Origin: Chloroflexi bacterium bin125
Lineage (GTDB): Bacteria > Chloroflexota > Dehalococcoidia > Bin125
DNA length: 64,000 nucleotides
NCBI GenBank assembly: GCA_002239025.1
Contig: MPNM01000002.1
Location: 310,001-374,000 of the forward strand
Direction: 5' to 3'
Below the pieces are notes generated by a model. The model was not told the DNA's origin. It made no database searches and saw only the letters and a program-made list of their open reading frames with translations. A program made the translations under genes and the position numbers. Of the stretch, positions 7,970 through 15,436 are shown piece after piece (position 1 is the first letter of the stretch; every line of letters starts with the position of its first letter).

Positions 7970-9376
7970 CTACATCGGAGGCTGCTGCCAGCCGCCGAGA
8001 TCCGACTCCAACGCCGCTGCCAGGGCCAGCGTGACATCCTCGCGCCAGGGATGCGCCAGGATCTGGATGCCGATTGGCAGACCGTCGCTCGATGTTCCAC
8101 AACGCAGCGCCGTGCCCGGCCATCCCGTGATGTTGTACGGACCCGTGTAGAACATCGTGCGTAGCTCTTTGCTGTACGTCTGCCCATGCTCTGGAGCTGG
8201 GCGTGCCGCGACCGGTGCGATGATGGCGTCGTATGGCTGGATGAACTGCAGCATCTCGCTGCGGAACTGATCCTGGCGCTCAAGTGATTTCGTGAACTCG
8301 TCCGTCGCCGTCGGCTCGATCGTGTCGAAGCCTTTCTTCAGGAAGGGCGATTCTTCGGTCGTGCCCCATTTGTCCAGTATCCGCTGGACCCAGGCTCGAC
8401 CATCGCCGCCGCCGACCCGAGGCCAGAGATCGACGTATTCGGCTAGTGCGGGTGGTGTGTCCGGCTCAACCGAGGCGACGCGTTCGCCCAGCGCCGTCAC
8501 GGCAGCCTCGAGCGTGGCCCTCGTGTCATCATCCGGCGCGAGGTAGCCCTCAACGTCCGAGTACCAGGCAATGCGCAAGCTGCTCAAATTCACGTCGGCC
8601 GGATCTCGTAACGGAACCGGAGCGATAAACGGGTCCACGCCGTCGGGACCGGAGATGATCGGCAGCGCCAGCATCAGATCCTCGACGTACCGAGTCATCG
8701 GTCCAATCGTCGTCCAGGCGTCGAGCGCGCCCATCCCCCAGGGCACGATGTGCCCGGTTCGAGGCACTCGACCGGCGGTCGGCTTGATTCCACAGATGCC
8801 GCTGAAATGCGAAGGCAAGCGGATACTGCCGCCCGTGTCGCTGCCCATGTCGAGCGGCGACCCTCCGGCGCAGACGATGGCCGCCGCGCCGCCGCTGGAT
8901 CCGCCGGGCGTTCGCTCAGGATTGAACGGATTCCGCGTCTGACCGTAGACGAGGTTGTCGGTTTCACCCGACAACGTTAGTTCCGGCGTATTCGTTTTGC
9001 CCATCAGGATCGCGCCCGCGGCTCGCAACCGCGCCGCGACCGTCGAGTCTGCGTCTGGGACAAAGTCTTTGCGTCCCAGCGTGCCGCCGGTCGTGACGAC
9101 GCCCTCGGTGTCGTGGGAGTCCTTCAGTGTGATCGGAGCGCCATGCAACGGGCCCAGGTCGTCGCCGCGCGCGATTGCAGCGTCAGCTTCAGCAGCCTCC
9201 ACTCGCGCACGTTCCGCCGACATCTGCACGACGGCGTTCAGCGTCGGGTTGACTTCGTCAATCCGAGCCAGGTGCGCTTCCAGCACTTCCGACGCGGAGA
9301 CCTCCCGCCCTCGAATCGCGCGAACGATGTCTGTGAGTGAAGAGAATGTGTCAACCATCAGGCGTGCTCCCGGCAT
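7970..9376 (-). CDS. Amidase (amidase-signature family)
   Basis: A 468-residue amidase-signature enzyme that hydrolyses carboxamides. The Ser-cisSer-Lys triad is complete: K85 in GAPITLKDSHD, S160 in TPGGSSGGAAA and the nucleophile S184 in SDTGGSIRLP, with the usual 24-residue spacing between the serines. The C-terminal GTSSDGLPIGIQILAHPWRED is the conserved end of the fold. Start may be 9376 or the ATG at 9358 (MVDTFSSL). It lies 24 bp after the enoyl-CoA hydratase gene in the same operon. No GatB/GatC partners are present, so tRNA amidation is unlikely. A second, partial family member is at 63149-64000. Confidence 0.92.
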   Translation of the reverse strand: MPGARLMVDTFSSLTDIVRAIRGREVSASEVLEAHLARIDEVNPTLNAVVQMSAERARVEAAEADAAIARGDDLGPLHGAPITLKDSHDTEGVVTTGGTLGRKDFVPDADSTVAARLRAAGAILMGKTNTPELTLSGETDNLVYGQTRNPFNPERTPGGSSGGAAAIVCAGGSPLDMGSDTGGSIRLPSHFSGICGIKPTAGRVPRTGHIVPWGMGALDAWTTIGPMTRYVEDLMLALPIISGPDGVDPFIAPVPLRDPADVNLSSLRIAWYSDVEGYLAPDDDTRATLEAAVTALGERVASVEPDTPPALAEYVDLWPRVGGGDGRAWVQRILDKWGTTEESPFLKKGFDTIEPTATDEFTKSLERQDQFRSEMLQFIQPYDAIIAPVAARPAPEHGQTYSKELRTMFYTGPYNITGWPGTALRCGTSSDGLPIGIQILAHPWREDVTLALAAALESDLGGWQQPPM

Positions 9377-9400
9377 GTGCCGTGAGACGCCCGGTGTGCC

Positions 9401-10207
9401 TCAGCGGCCTTTGAATTCGGCAGGACGCTTCTCTGCGAACGCGGTTGTGCCTTCGCGGGCGTCCTCCGTGGTCATGATCTCAGAATAGAGCTGCGATTCC
9501 AGTGTCATGCCCTCGGCGAAGCCGGACTGGAGCAAGACTCCCTCGTATGCGGCACGCTTCGACGCGCGAACTGCCAGCGGCGCGTTCGAGGCGATCTCCT
9601 CGGCCCATTCTCGAGCGGTCGGCAGCAGCGCATCGGGTGTCGTGACCGCATTGGCCAGCCCGATCCGGTGCGCTTCCTGCGCGTCGAGATGGTTCGCCCG
9701 CAGCAGCAGTTCCAGGGCCTTGCCGAATGGCACATAGCGAGCCAAACGCTGCACCTGACCGCCGCCCGGCAACAGTCCGCGCCTGGGCGCCATTGAGCCA
9801 ATCCGTGCTGTGTCGCTCATGATCCGCAGGTCACACGACAACGCCAGGGCGAACCCGCCGGCCAGACACCAGCCGTTGATCGCGGCAATGACCGGCTTCC
9901 AGGTCTTGTCCGGTCCCCAACTGGAGAGCCCGGAGGCGTTCGACGGATCCGCTTCTCTCTTGATGGCAGATGTGGCCGCGCGGTTGATCTCGTCACTGTG
10001 CGCATCCGGCCGGACCAGGTCGCGTCCCGCGCAAAACGCACGTCCAGCGCCGGTGATGATTGCGACGTGCAACGCGTCGTTCTGTTCAAACTCCGACCAG
10101 AAGTCGTCCAACTGCTCCGACATCTCCGGATTGATCGCGTTCATCCGCTCGGGTCGGTCGAGGGTGATCGTCGCGATCTTGCCGTCGGTTTCGATACGGA
10201 CTGACAT
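9401..10207 (-). CDS. Enoyl-CoA hydratase/isomerase family protein
   Basis: A 268-residue crotonase-fold protein. GAGRAFCAGRDLV and GWCLAGGFALALSCDLRI form the two oxyanion-hole regions. GLLPGGGQVQRLARYVPFGKALELLL is the active-site stretch. One usual catalytic glutamate, in the PE segment before the GxxPGxGG loop, appears replaced (sequence MAPRRG), while a glutamate in ALELLL remains. This makes a classic hydratase less certain, and an isomerase or other crotonase chemistry is possible. It starts 6 bp after the ThiS/MoaD-like gene and is followed by the amidase. Confidence 0.9.
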   Translation of the reverse strand: MSVRIETDGKIATITLDRPERMNAINPEMSEQLDDFWSEFEQNDALHVAIITGAGRAFCAGRDLVRPDAHSDEINRAATSAIKREADPSNASGLSSWGPDKTWKPVIAAINGWCLAGGFALALSCDLRIMSDTARIGSMAPRRGLLPGGGQVQRLARYVPFGKALELLLRANHLDAQEAHRIGLANAVTTPDALLPTAREWAEEIASNAPLAVRASKRAAYEGVLLQSGFAEGMTLESQLYSEIMTTEDAREGTTAFAEKRPAEFKGR

Positions 10208-10213
10208 GGTTGC

Positions 10214-10489
10214 CTAGCCGCCCGCGACTGCCGGGACGATCGAGACTTCGTCGCCCTGGCTCAGGGAGGTGTGCAGACCATCGAGAAAGCGGACATCTTC
10301 GCCATTGACGAACAGGTTGACGAAGCGCCGGATTTCCCCGTCCTCGTCAACGATCCGCTCGCCGATGCCGGGGAACTGCTGCTCAAGGTCGAGCACGAGA
10401 TGTTGCAGGGTTTCGCCGGCGGCCTCGACCACATCCTGGTCGGAGGTGAGGGCGCGCAGCGGGGTCGGAATGCGCACGGAAACGCTCAT
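10214..10489 (-). CDS. ThiS/MoaD-family ubiquitin-like sulfur carrier protein
   Basis: A 91-residue beta-grasp protein beginning MSVSVRIPTPLRALT and ending SIVPAVAGG. The exposed C-terminal Gly-Gly is the site that is adenylated and thiocarboxylated in MoaD and ThiS. NLFVNGEDVRFLDGL and LSQGDEVSIVPAVAGG are the family's conserved blocks. No MoaE, ThiF/MoeB or ThiG gene lies nearby, so the pathway is open: molybdopterin, cysteine or another sulfur transfer. It is tightly linked to the hydratase and amidase genes. A TTG at 10492 is an alternative start. Confidence 0.88.
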   Translation of the reverse strand: MSVSVRIPTPLRALTSDQDVVEAAGETLQHLVLDLEQQFPGIGERIVDEDGEIRRFVNLFVNGEDVRFLDGLHTSLSQGDEVSIVPAVAGG

Positions 10490-10620
10490 CAACGGAGCTC
10501 GATTCTTGTGGATTGACTTGCTTGAGTAGAGGTTAGCGCGGGTCTGGCGCCTCGTCTGCGCAGGCTGACGCAGTATGGCGGGTCAACGGACGAGCGCGAC
10601 CGGCGTGGATATTGGCCGGG

Positions 10621-10896
10621 CTACTCCTCCGGCTGGTCCGGCTCCCAGAGAATTCGACAGGTTCCGCAAACCAGCGCGGCGATCACTTCGCGACCTCCGT
10701 CGCTCTCGAGATCGATCGTCTCATATTCAATCTCGGCCTCCGAACCGCAGTCGGGACACAGCGGCCGGAGGACGTAGTCGAAGTCGCCCGACGTCACCGA
10801 GCTGCGGTGCACCAGGGTGTCGATATCGACCCACTCGTCAAAGGGCACGGAACGCACAGCGAAGCTGGCCAGGTCGGCCGACAGATCAGCCGACAT
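10621..10896 (-). CDS. Small zinc-ribbon protein, function unknown
   Basis: A 91-residue protein whose second half is a four-cysteine zinc ribbon: CPDCGS (C47, C50) and CGTC (C77, C80) separated by 26 residues. I chose the ATG at 10896 because GGAG lies 6 bp upstream; a longer frame with a GTG at 10947 also exists. The N-terminal half is acidic and has no known motif. It is 131 bp upstream of the ThiS/MoaD-like gene in the same direction and may be part of that operon. A structural or nucleic-acid-binding role is a guess. Confidence 0.72.
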   Translation of the reverse strand: MSADLSADLASFAVRSVPFDEWVDIDTLVHRSSVTSGDFDYVLRPLCPDCGSEAEIEYETIDLESDGGREVIAALVCGTCRILWEPDQPEE

Positions 10897-11028
10897 GCCC
10901 GGCTCCGGCGGATCACCTGGCGCTCGCCCACCGCTGCGGGTGCTCACGGTTGATTGCTCAGTAGATGATTCATTGGCACAGTGTACGTCGGCGAACGAGT
11001 GTACTCAGCGACCTGGCGCCGATACTTC

Positions 11029-11283
11029 CTAGCGCCGATACATCGAACGCAAGGCCGAGTCAGCGTCGTCATCGCTGAACGACTGACGTCCTCCGGCTCG
11101 ACGTCCGGTGAAGATGTCCGAGTTGTTGACTCGCTTATCTTCGGGAATCGAATTGTAGAACTCACGTCGTGAGTTACATCGCGGACAGTGTCCAACCGAC
11201 GACGCGCCGTCGGGCGAGTCGATCAGCCAGATATGTACGCATTCACGAGGGCCAGCAAGGCCTGGGGCTACAGCGGTAACCAT
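11029..11283 (-). CDS. Small CxH...CxxC protein (Chloroflexota-type hypothetical)
   Basis: An 84-residue protein with a putative zinc site made of C15 and H17 (ECVHIWLIDSPDG) and C33/C36 (GHCPRCNSRREFYNS). Short proteins with this H-x-W-x-I/L-[DE]-x-P-x-G ... C-x-x-C-x-x-x-R-E-F-x-N pattern are, from memory, common in Chloroflexota and some cyanobacteria, without known function. The rest is polar and probably disordered. It starts at the ATG at 11283 and appears to be a single-gene unit. Confidence 0.75.
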   Translation of the reverse strand: MVTAVAPGLAGPRECVHIWLIDSPDGASSVGHCPRCNSRREFYNSIPEDKRVNNSDIFTGRRAGGRQSFSDDDADSALRSMYRR

Positions 11284-11676
11284 GGGAAATCTCTCTAGGA
11301 GATCGTCCGCCGCCAGGCGTCCTGTTCGCGGATTGTACTTGACGTATCGTCCGCGACTGTGATTACGGTGAAGGATTTTGTAACCAATGTCAACGCTGTA
11401 TAAATGTTCGCGTTATGACGAGTAAACAGTACAGTCGTGCGAACTTAACTAATATTGATCACCTCCCTATGCTATTAGACCGCACTTTCCAAGTTACTCG
11501 CCCATCCGCTTCATACGCTGAACCACCGCTGCCCGCAAAGTACAGCTAGTCTACTCGCCAGGGTGGGGAGTGTCGCAGGGGCCAGACCTCTGCCTCGGTC
11601 GTTTGCCATCCACTTCCGGTTTCTTCTCCCTTTTGCGACCTGTGCGCAATCCTGTTTCCGGCCGTTCTGAGCTCCT
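11284..11676. other. Gene-free region upstream of the 11029 gene
   Basis: About 390 bp without a convincing coding frame on either strand. The part near 11340-11480 is clearly more AT-rich than its surroundings and may hold the promoter of the minus-strand gene at 11283. I see no tRNA, riboswitch or strong terminator. Confidence 0.5.
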
Positions 11677-11769
11677 GTAGGGGCGACTCTTGTGGTCGCC
11701 CGCGTTGGCAATTGCAAGATTGACCAGATACGAGTTACAGAGCCGGGCGACCACAAGGGTCGCCCCTAC
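11677..11769. repeat. MITE-like inverted-repeat element
   Basis: Arms of 25 bp at 11677-11701 and 11745-11769 are inverted copies with one or two mismatches; they begin GTAGGGGCGAC and end GTCGCCCCTAC. The 43-bp centre does not code. A shortened relative, GTAGGG-TCG-CCCCTAC, occurs near 26136-26150. The shape is that of a miniature inverted-repeat element or a stable RNA hairpin. Confidence 0.75.
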
Positions 11770-11872
11770 TTGAAGGGAGCCGATTCTCGCTTATGCACAG
11801 TCCTTCAGAGGAAACGAGCAGCTTCCCCAGTGCGTTGAGCGTGTTTTCCGCAAGTTCCCAAGACTGACACTG

Positions 11873-12331
11873 TCACCCCGACATCCCCTTGACGAACTCG
11901 AGCGCGCCCTCCGGATGCGCATGAAAATCTCTTGGCGCATCGATGATGTGGCGCACGATGCCCTCGGCGTCAATCACATAGGTCATCCGCGAAGTGATCC
12001 CGCGCTCTTCGTTGAGGATGCCCCAGGCCTTGCCGGTCTTGCCCCAGGGGAAGTCTCCCAGCAGCGGGAACTCAAGCCCGAGTTCGATCGCGTAGGCCCC
12101 GTTGGCGAATGGTGAGTCGACGGAAATGCCCAGTACCTGGGCGCCGGCCTCCTGGAACTCCTCGTGCAGTTCCCGGAAGCGGCTCAGTTCGTTGGTTCAA
12201 CCACCGGTAAAGGCGAGCACGTACCAGGCCACCACGACTGTCTGGCCGCGATACTCCGACAGCGTGTGCTCCTTGCGGTCGCCGTCCATCAATGTGAAGT
12301 CGGGTGCGACCTGTCCAATCTCGACTGCCAT
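11873..12331 (-). CDS. Selenocysteine-containing peroxiredoxin (in-frame TGA at the peroxidatic position)
   Basis: Reading from the ATG at 12331 through a TGA at 12199-12197 gives 152 residues that align throughout with AhpC/TSA (Bcp-like) peroxiredoxins, which reduce peroxides. The start VGQ-type segment is IGQVAPDFTLMDGD. The active site reads VLAFTGG-U-TNELSRF with Sec at residue 45, where the peroxidatic cysteine normally is. T42 and R115 (ITSRMTYVID) match the catalytic Thr and Arg. Conserved sequence continues after the TGA: AQVLGISVDSPFA, FPLLGDF. The protein has no cysteine at all, so it is a one-Sec type without a resolving thiol. The gene also ends with TGA. A hairpin follows the internal TGA (12147-12180). 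A nonsense mutation is the alternative. Confidence 0.85.
12147..12180 (-). promoter_or_regulatory. SECIS-like hairpin downstream of the peroxiredoxin TGA
   Basis: On the minus strand a 6-bp upper stem GGAACT/AGTTCC closes an 8-nt loop GCACGAGG that starts with G. Below one G-A mismatch lies a 6-bp lower stem GCTTCC/GGAGGC. The loop G is the 30th base after the TGA. This fits the bacterial SECIS model: a short stem-loop in the coding region with a G at the start of the apical loop, roughly 16-37 nt from the Sec codon, recognised by SelB. Confidence 0.7.
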
Positions 12332-12437
12332 GGATCCGCTCCTGCTCGTTGGCGACTTGTTGTGCCGGTGTGCTTCCGCATGGCGAGCGCCACCGACCGC
12401 CGCTGTCCATAGCCTAAGCGCTGGGTATACTTCGCCC

Positions 12438-12983
12438 ATGGCTAACGGCGCCGAGTACGACCTGGGTGCGGCGGAAGTGCTGGAAGCGGAAGCGATCGGC
12501 CTGCCCGGTCAGCGACGCTTTCGGCTGCGCGTGATCGCCGGAGACAAGACGGCGTCCATCTGGTGTGAAAAAACCCAGGTCGGCGCGCTGGCCGAAGCGA
12601 TTCAGCAGGTCCTGTCACGTCACCGGCGCGCTTCCGATGGTCGCCGACCCACCTCTCGCCCATTGGAGCCATTCCCAGATCAGCCCACGCATGACTTTCT
12701 CGCCGGTCGCATCGCGCTCGGCTATGACGAGGACGCCGACAGCATCACGCTGTTCGCGACTGACATCGAACAGGGCGGTCCCAACGACATGCCCACGCTG
12801 CGCTGCGACCTCAGCCGGCAGGCGGCGCGATTGTTCACCGTCCAGGCGGAAGAAACCGTCGCCGGCGGACGACCAAACTGCCCGCTCTGCAAGCAACCCA
12901 TCGAAGGATCGGAACATCTCTGCCCGCGCACCAACGGGCACTCGGAAGACGCACTCGCCGAAATCGGGCCGCCCGAGTTCTAG
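12438..12983 (+). CDS. DUF3090 family protein
   Basis: A 181-residue DUF3090 protein starting at the ATG at 12438 (MANGAEYDLG). Family hallmarks are RRFRLRVIAGDKTASIWCEKTQ near the start, the central FLAGRIALGYDEDADSI, and the C-terminal treble-clef-like site NCPLCKQPIEGSEHLCPRTNGH with three or four metal ligands. The family is known mainly from Actinobacteria and Chloroflexota, often near phosphoglycerate-mutase-like genes; its biochemical role is not established. Here it is followed 15 bp later by an MFS carrier gene. It diverges from the peroxiredoxin with 106 bp between starts. Confidence 0.9.
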   Translation: MANGAEYDLGAAEVLEAEAIGLPGQRRFRLRVIAGDKTASIWCEKTQVGALAEAIQQVLSRHRRASDGRRPTSRPLEPFPDQPTHDFLAGRIALGYDEDADSITLFATDIEQGGPNDMPTLRCDLSRQAARLFTVQAEETVAGGRPNCPLCKQPIEGSEHLCPRTNGHSEDALAEIGPPEF

Positions 12984-12998
12984 GCCCGGAGGCGATCG

Positions 12999-14315
12999 TT
13001 GACGACGTATGAGGGCGCAGCGCGACGAGACTGGCTGACGGCGCGCCCCGCTCCGCAACACGCTGCCTTACTGCGCACCGTCGCCCGCGTGGCATCGAGC
13101 TTGCCGCCTCGCCGACCCAAACTCTGGACGTATCAGTACGCCTTCTCTCTGCTGGGCACGGCGTCCTTCTTCGCCTGCTTCTTCTATCTGACCACGACGC
13201 TCCCGCGTGAGATGACCGACCAGGGCTTCAACCTGTTCGAGGTCGGATTGGTTGTCGGAGGCTACGCAGCGATTCCCATCATGCTGCGACCATTCATCGG
13301 ACGCTGGAGCGACGGCGGACACCGCATACTTCAGATGCGACTCGCCCTGTTCGCGTTCATCGCATCGTTCGTGTTGATGATCTTTACCGACAACCTTTGG
13401 GCGCTGTTCGCGCTGCGTTGTGTGCAGGGCATCGGCATGGCCGCCTACCCGACTTCGGCCGGATCGCTCGTCGCCGAACTCGTGCCGCCGATCAGGCGCG
13501 GCGAGGGCCTCGGCTTCTTCGGCCTTTCGACCAGCTTCGCTCAAACCCTCGCGCCGGTCGGCGGCGGCGCCATCGCCGTCTTCGCCGGATTCGACGGTGT
13601 GTTGATACTTGGCGCAGTGACGGCGGCAGTCTCGCTGGTAGTCACGGTGTTCCAGCGAGAACCTCCTCGCCCTTCAGCACCGCCGCCTCCCGTGTCGTTG
13701 AAGGCGCTGATTCCCGCTCGAGCCGTCTTCCCGATGCTTGTCTTCCTCAGTGTCACGCTGGGATTCTCCGTCGCCGCGGCATTCCTCGAGCCATTGGCCG
13801 ATCAGCCGCATCGCAATCTAGGGTTCGTGGCGCTCTTCTTTATGTTCAGCGGCGTAGGCGCAATGCTTTCCCGACCGATGGCCGGCCGCCTGTCCGATCG
13901 AGTGGGGCGTGTCCCCGTGATCATCCCTGGCCTGATCGCCACGTGCGGCGGCATGGTCCTGGTGGCGCAATCGGAGACGGCGCTGATGCTCTGGGTCGCT
14001 GGTCTGTTGACCGGCATCGGGATGGGCGGAGCGCACACCGGACTGCTGGCAATGGCGGTTGACCGCGTTTCGTCAACGCAACGCGGCGGCGCGACCGCCA
14101 CCTTCCAGCTTGCCTGGGATGTCGGAGGATTCGCCTCATTCCTGATCGGCATCGTCGGCGCATTCTTTAGCGTTGAGATGATCTTCTGGCTGGCAGCGCT
14201 CGGAGCATTGGTTGCACTCGCAGGGCTGCTGCTCGGACGCGTGATGGGCTGGACGCGCTCTGCGCCTCCGGCAATCGAACCGCTCGCGGCGGGGGCGGTT
14301 GCGGGGGGCGGGTGA
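12999..14315 (+). CDS. Major facilitator superfamily transporter
   Basis: A 438-residue MFS carrier with about 12 membrane spans and a proline-rich cytoplasmic loop in the middle (PPRPSAPPPPVSLKAL). The motif A regions are visible in both halves: GRWSDGGHRIL in the first and GRLSDRVGRVPVI in the second. The TTG start at 12999 is supported by CGGAGG 8 bp upstream; the first ~40 residues are a charged extension before span 1. Most similar in style to multidrug or arabinose-efflux-like carriers. Substrate unknown. It follows DUF3090 by 15 bp and is probably co-transcribed with it. Confidence 0.9.
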   Translation: MTTYEGAARRDWLTARPAPQHAALLRTVARVASSLPPRRPKLWTYQYAFSLLGTASFFACFFYLTTTLPREMTDQGFNLFEVGLVVGGYAAIPIMLRPFIGRWSDGGHRILQMRLALFAFIASFVLMIFTDNLWALFALRCVQGIGMAAYPTSAGSLVAELVPPIRRGEGLGFFGLSTSFAQTLAPVGGGAIAVFAGFDGVLILGAVTAAVSLVVTVFQREPPRPSAPPPPVSLKALIPARAVFPMLVFLSVTLGFSVAAAFLEPLADQPHRNLGFVALFFMFSGVGAMLSRPMAGRLSDRVGRVPVIIPGLIATCGGMVLVAQSETALMLWVAGLLTGIGMGGAHTGLLAMAVDRVSSTQRGGATATFQLAWDVGGFASFLIGIVGAFFSVEMIFWLAALGALVALAGLLLGRVMGWTRSAPPAIEPLAAGAVAGGG

Positions 14316-14321
14316 TGCGCC

Positions 14322-14861
14322 GTGTCCAACTGGACCCCGCCTACCAGGCAGCAGGACCTGACCGAACTCGCGCTTGAACGCTCCCCCTCAAGCGTTTCCA
14401 GTCGTCCCTGGTACGCCGCCGCCTTCGTCGCTGGAGTGCTGCTCGTCTGCGTGCTCGGATTCGCCACCGATCTGTTCGATTCCGGGCCCACTTCGTCCGA
14501 TGTCAGCGCCGCATATCGCGAGGGCATCGACGAAGGAACCGTTGCTGCGGAGACGCACTGGCAAGAGGAACTCGAAGCGCGTTGGTGGGAGTCCTACAGG
14601 CGGGGACAATCCGAAGGATCATCTATCGCACCGTCAATCACGGTGGCGATTCGAGAAGGATTTAGCTGGGAGGGCGGGTTCGATGCCGGACTGCGCTCGC
14701 CCGATATCGATCTTGGGCGGAGCTACCGCGAAGGATGGATGGCAGGGTATTCACAAGCCTGGTCGGCAATCGCGAGCGAAGTCGAGGTGGTGCCATTCGA
14801 TGCCACGCCACCCGAGGTCGGACAACGCGTGCAATGGGTCGAATGGGGAGGTGAACCTTGA
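14322..14861 (+). CDS. Single-span membrane protein, paralogue of the next gene
   Basis: A 179-residue protein with GTG start at 14322, 6 bp after the MFS stop. One hydrophobic span at about residues 30-48 (WYAAAFVAGVLLVCVLGFA) is followed by TDLFDSGPTSSDVSAAYREG. The rest is a polar outside region with repeated G-x-x-x-G/E-type helical stretches (YREGIDEG, YRRGQSEG, YREGWMAG). The following gene shares the design: span, FD-x-GPT-x-x-DVS and charged helices. I recognise no domain. The two probably arose by tandem duplication and may form a hetero-oligomer. Confidence 0.75.
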   Translation: MSNWTPPTRQQDLTELALERSPSSVSSRPWYAAAFVAGVLLVCVLGFATDLFDSGPTSSDVSAAYREGIDEGTVAAETHWQEELEARWWESYRRGQSEGSSIAPSITVAIREGFSWEGGFDAGLRSPDIDLGRSYREGWMAGYSQAWSAIASEVEVVPFDATPPEVGQRVQWVEWGGEP

Positions 14862-15265
14862 AGGGCAGGTTCGGACTGGCACTGGTCCTGTCTTTCGCCG
14901 GGGGCGTACTGCTAGCCGCGGCCGCGGGCGGGGCGCTGGGCGTCTTCGACCGAGGTCCGACTGAGCAGGATGTCTCCGATGCGCGAGAACGAGGTCGTGA
15001 GGAAGCCACGGCCGAGGTCGCCGTGGGCAAAGAAGACGCTGCCGAGGATGAGGCGGCGAAGGGTTATGAGCGGGGCCGCGAGTCATCAGAGTGGCTCTCG
15101 CTCGATCGTTTGCCAAATCCCGATAGCTGGTTCGCCGGGGTCGCCGCGGGCCGGATCGAACTGGAGAAGCGGTCCGAAGAAGCCTTCAGGATCGGCTTCG
15201 CGGACGGAGAACGACAGGGCACGGACGAGGCATTGGGCGCATTGCGTCTCAGCGAAGAGCGCTAG
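14858..15265 (+). CDS. Single-span membrane protein, paralogue of the previous gene
   Basis: A 135-residue protein whose TTG start at 14858 overlaps the preceding stop by 4 bp, indicating translational coupling. Residues 5-28 are a membrane span (FGLALVLSFAGGVLLAAAAG), followed by GVFDRGPTEQDVSDARERG, clearly parallel to the upstream paralogue. The remainder is highly charged and helical (YERGRESSEWL, FRIGFADGERQGTDEALG). Function unknown. Confidence 0.72.
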   Translation: MKGRFGLALVLSFAGGVLLAAAAGGALGVFDRGPTEQDVSDARERGREEATAEVAVGKEDAAEDEAAKGYERGRESSEWLSLDRLPNPDSWFAGVAAGRIELEKRSEEAFRIGFADGERQGTDEALGALRLSEER

Positions 15266-15292
15266 CGACTGTGTGTCTCCAAGATCCGTAAT

Positions 15293-15345
15293 ACCCGCGC
15301 TTGCCGCGGAGCCTGCCCCCGGCTTGACCGGGGTTATCTCGATGA
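15293..15345. repeat. Dispersed repeat (inverted copy of 46249-46313)
   Basis: The sequence around CCCGCGCTTGCCGCGGAGCC and GCCCCCGGCTTGACCGGGG recurs in reverse orientation at 46249-46313 with few differences over about 50 bp, and in part at 37744-37795, 47358-47390 and 48068-48105. It is a family of intergenic palindromic repeats. Confidence 0.7.
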
Positions 15346-15436
15346 TTGGCGCGTACACGTCGGTCGAGTGCACCAGGCACCGGAAGATTGCCGTATGGGA
15401 GTGCGGCAATGACGAACCTGGTATCCATCATTGCGA

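Noticed and set aside
11511-11756. Small minus-strand ORF over the MITE-like element
   Set aside because: Its codons come largely from the inverted repeat; no conservation signal or ribosome-binding site.
12197-12439. Peroxiredoxin as a pseudogene or frameshift fragment
   Set aside because: Both sides of the TGA are in the same frame and conserved, there is no indel, and the stop lies exactly on the catalytic codon. A second gene shows the same pattern, which makes Sec the better explanation.
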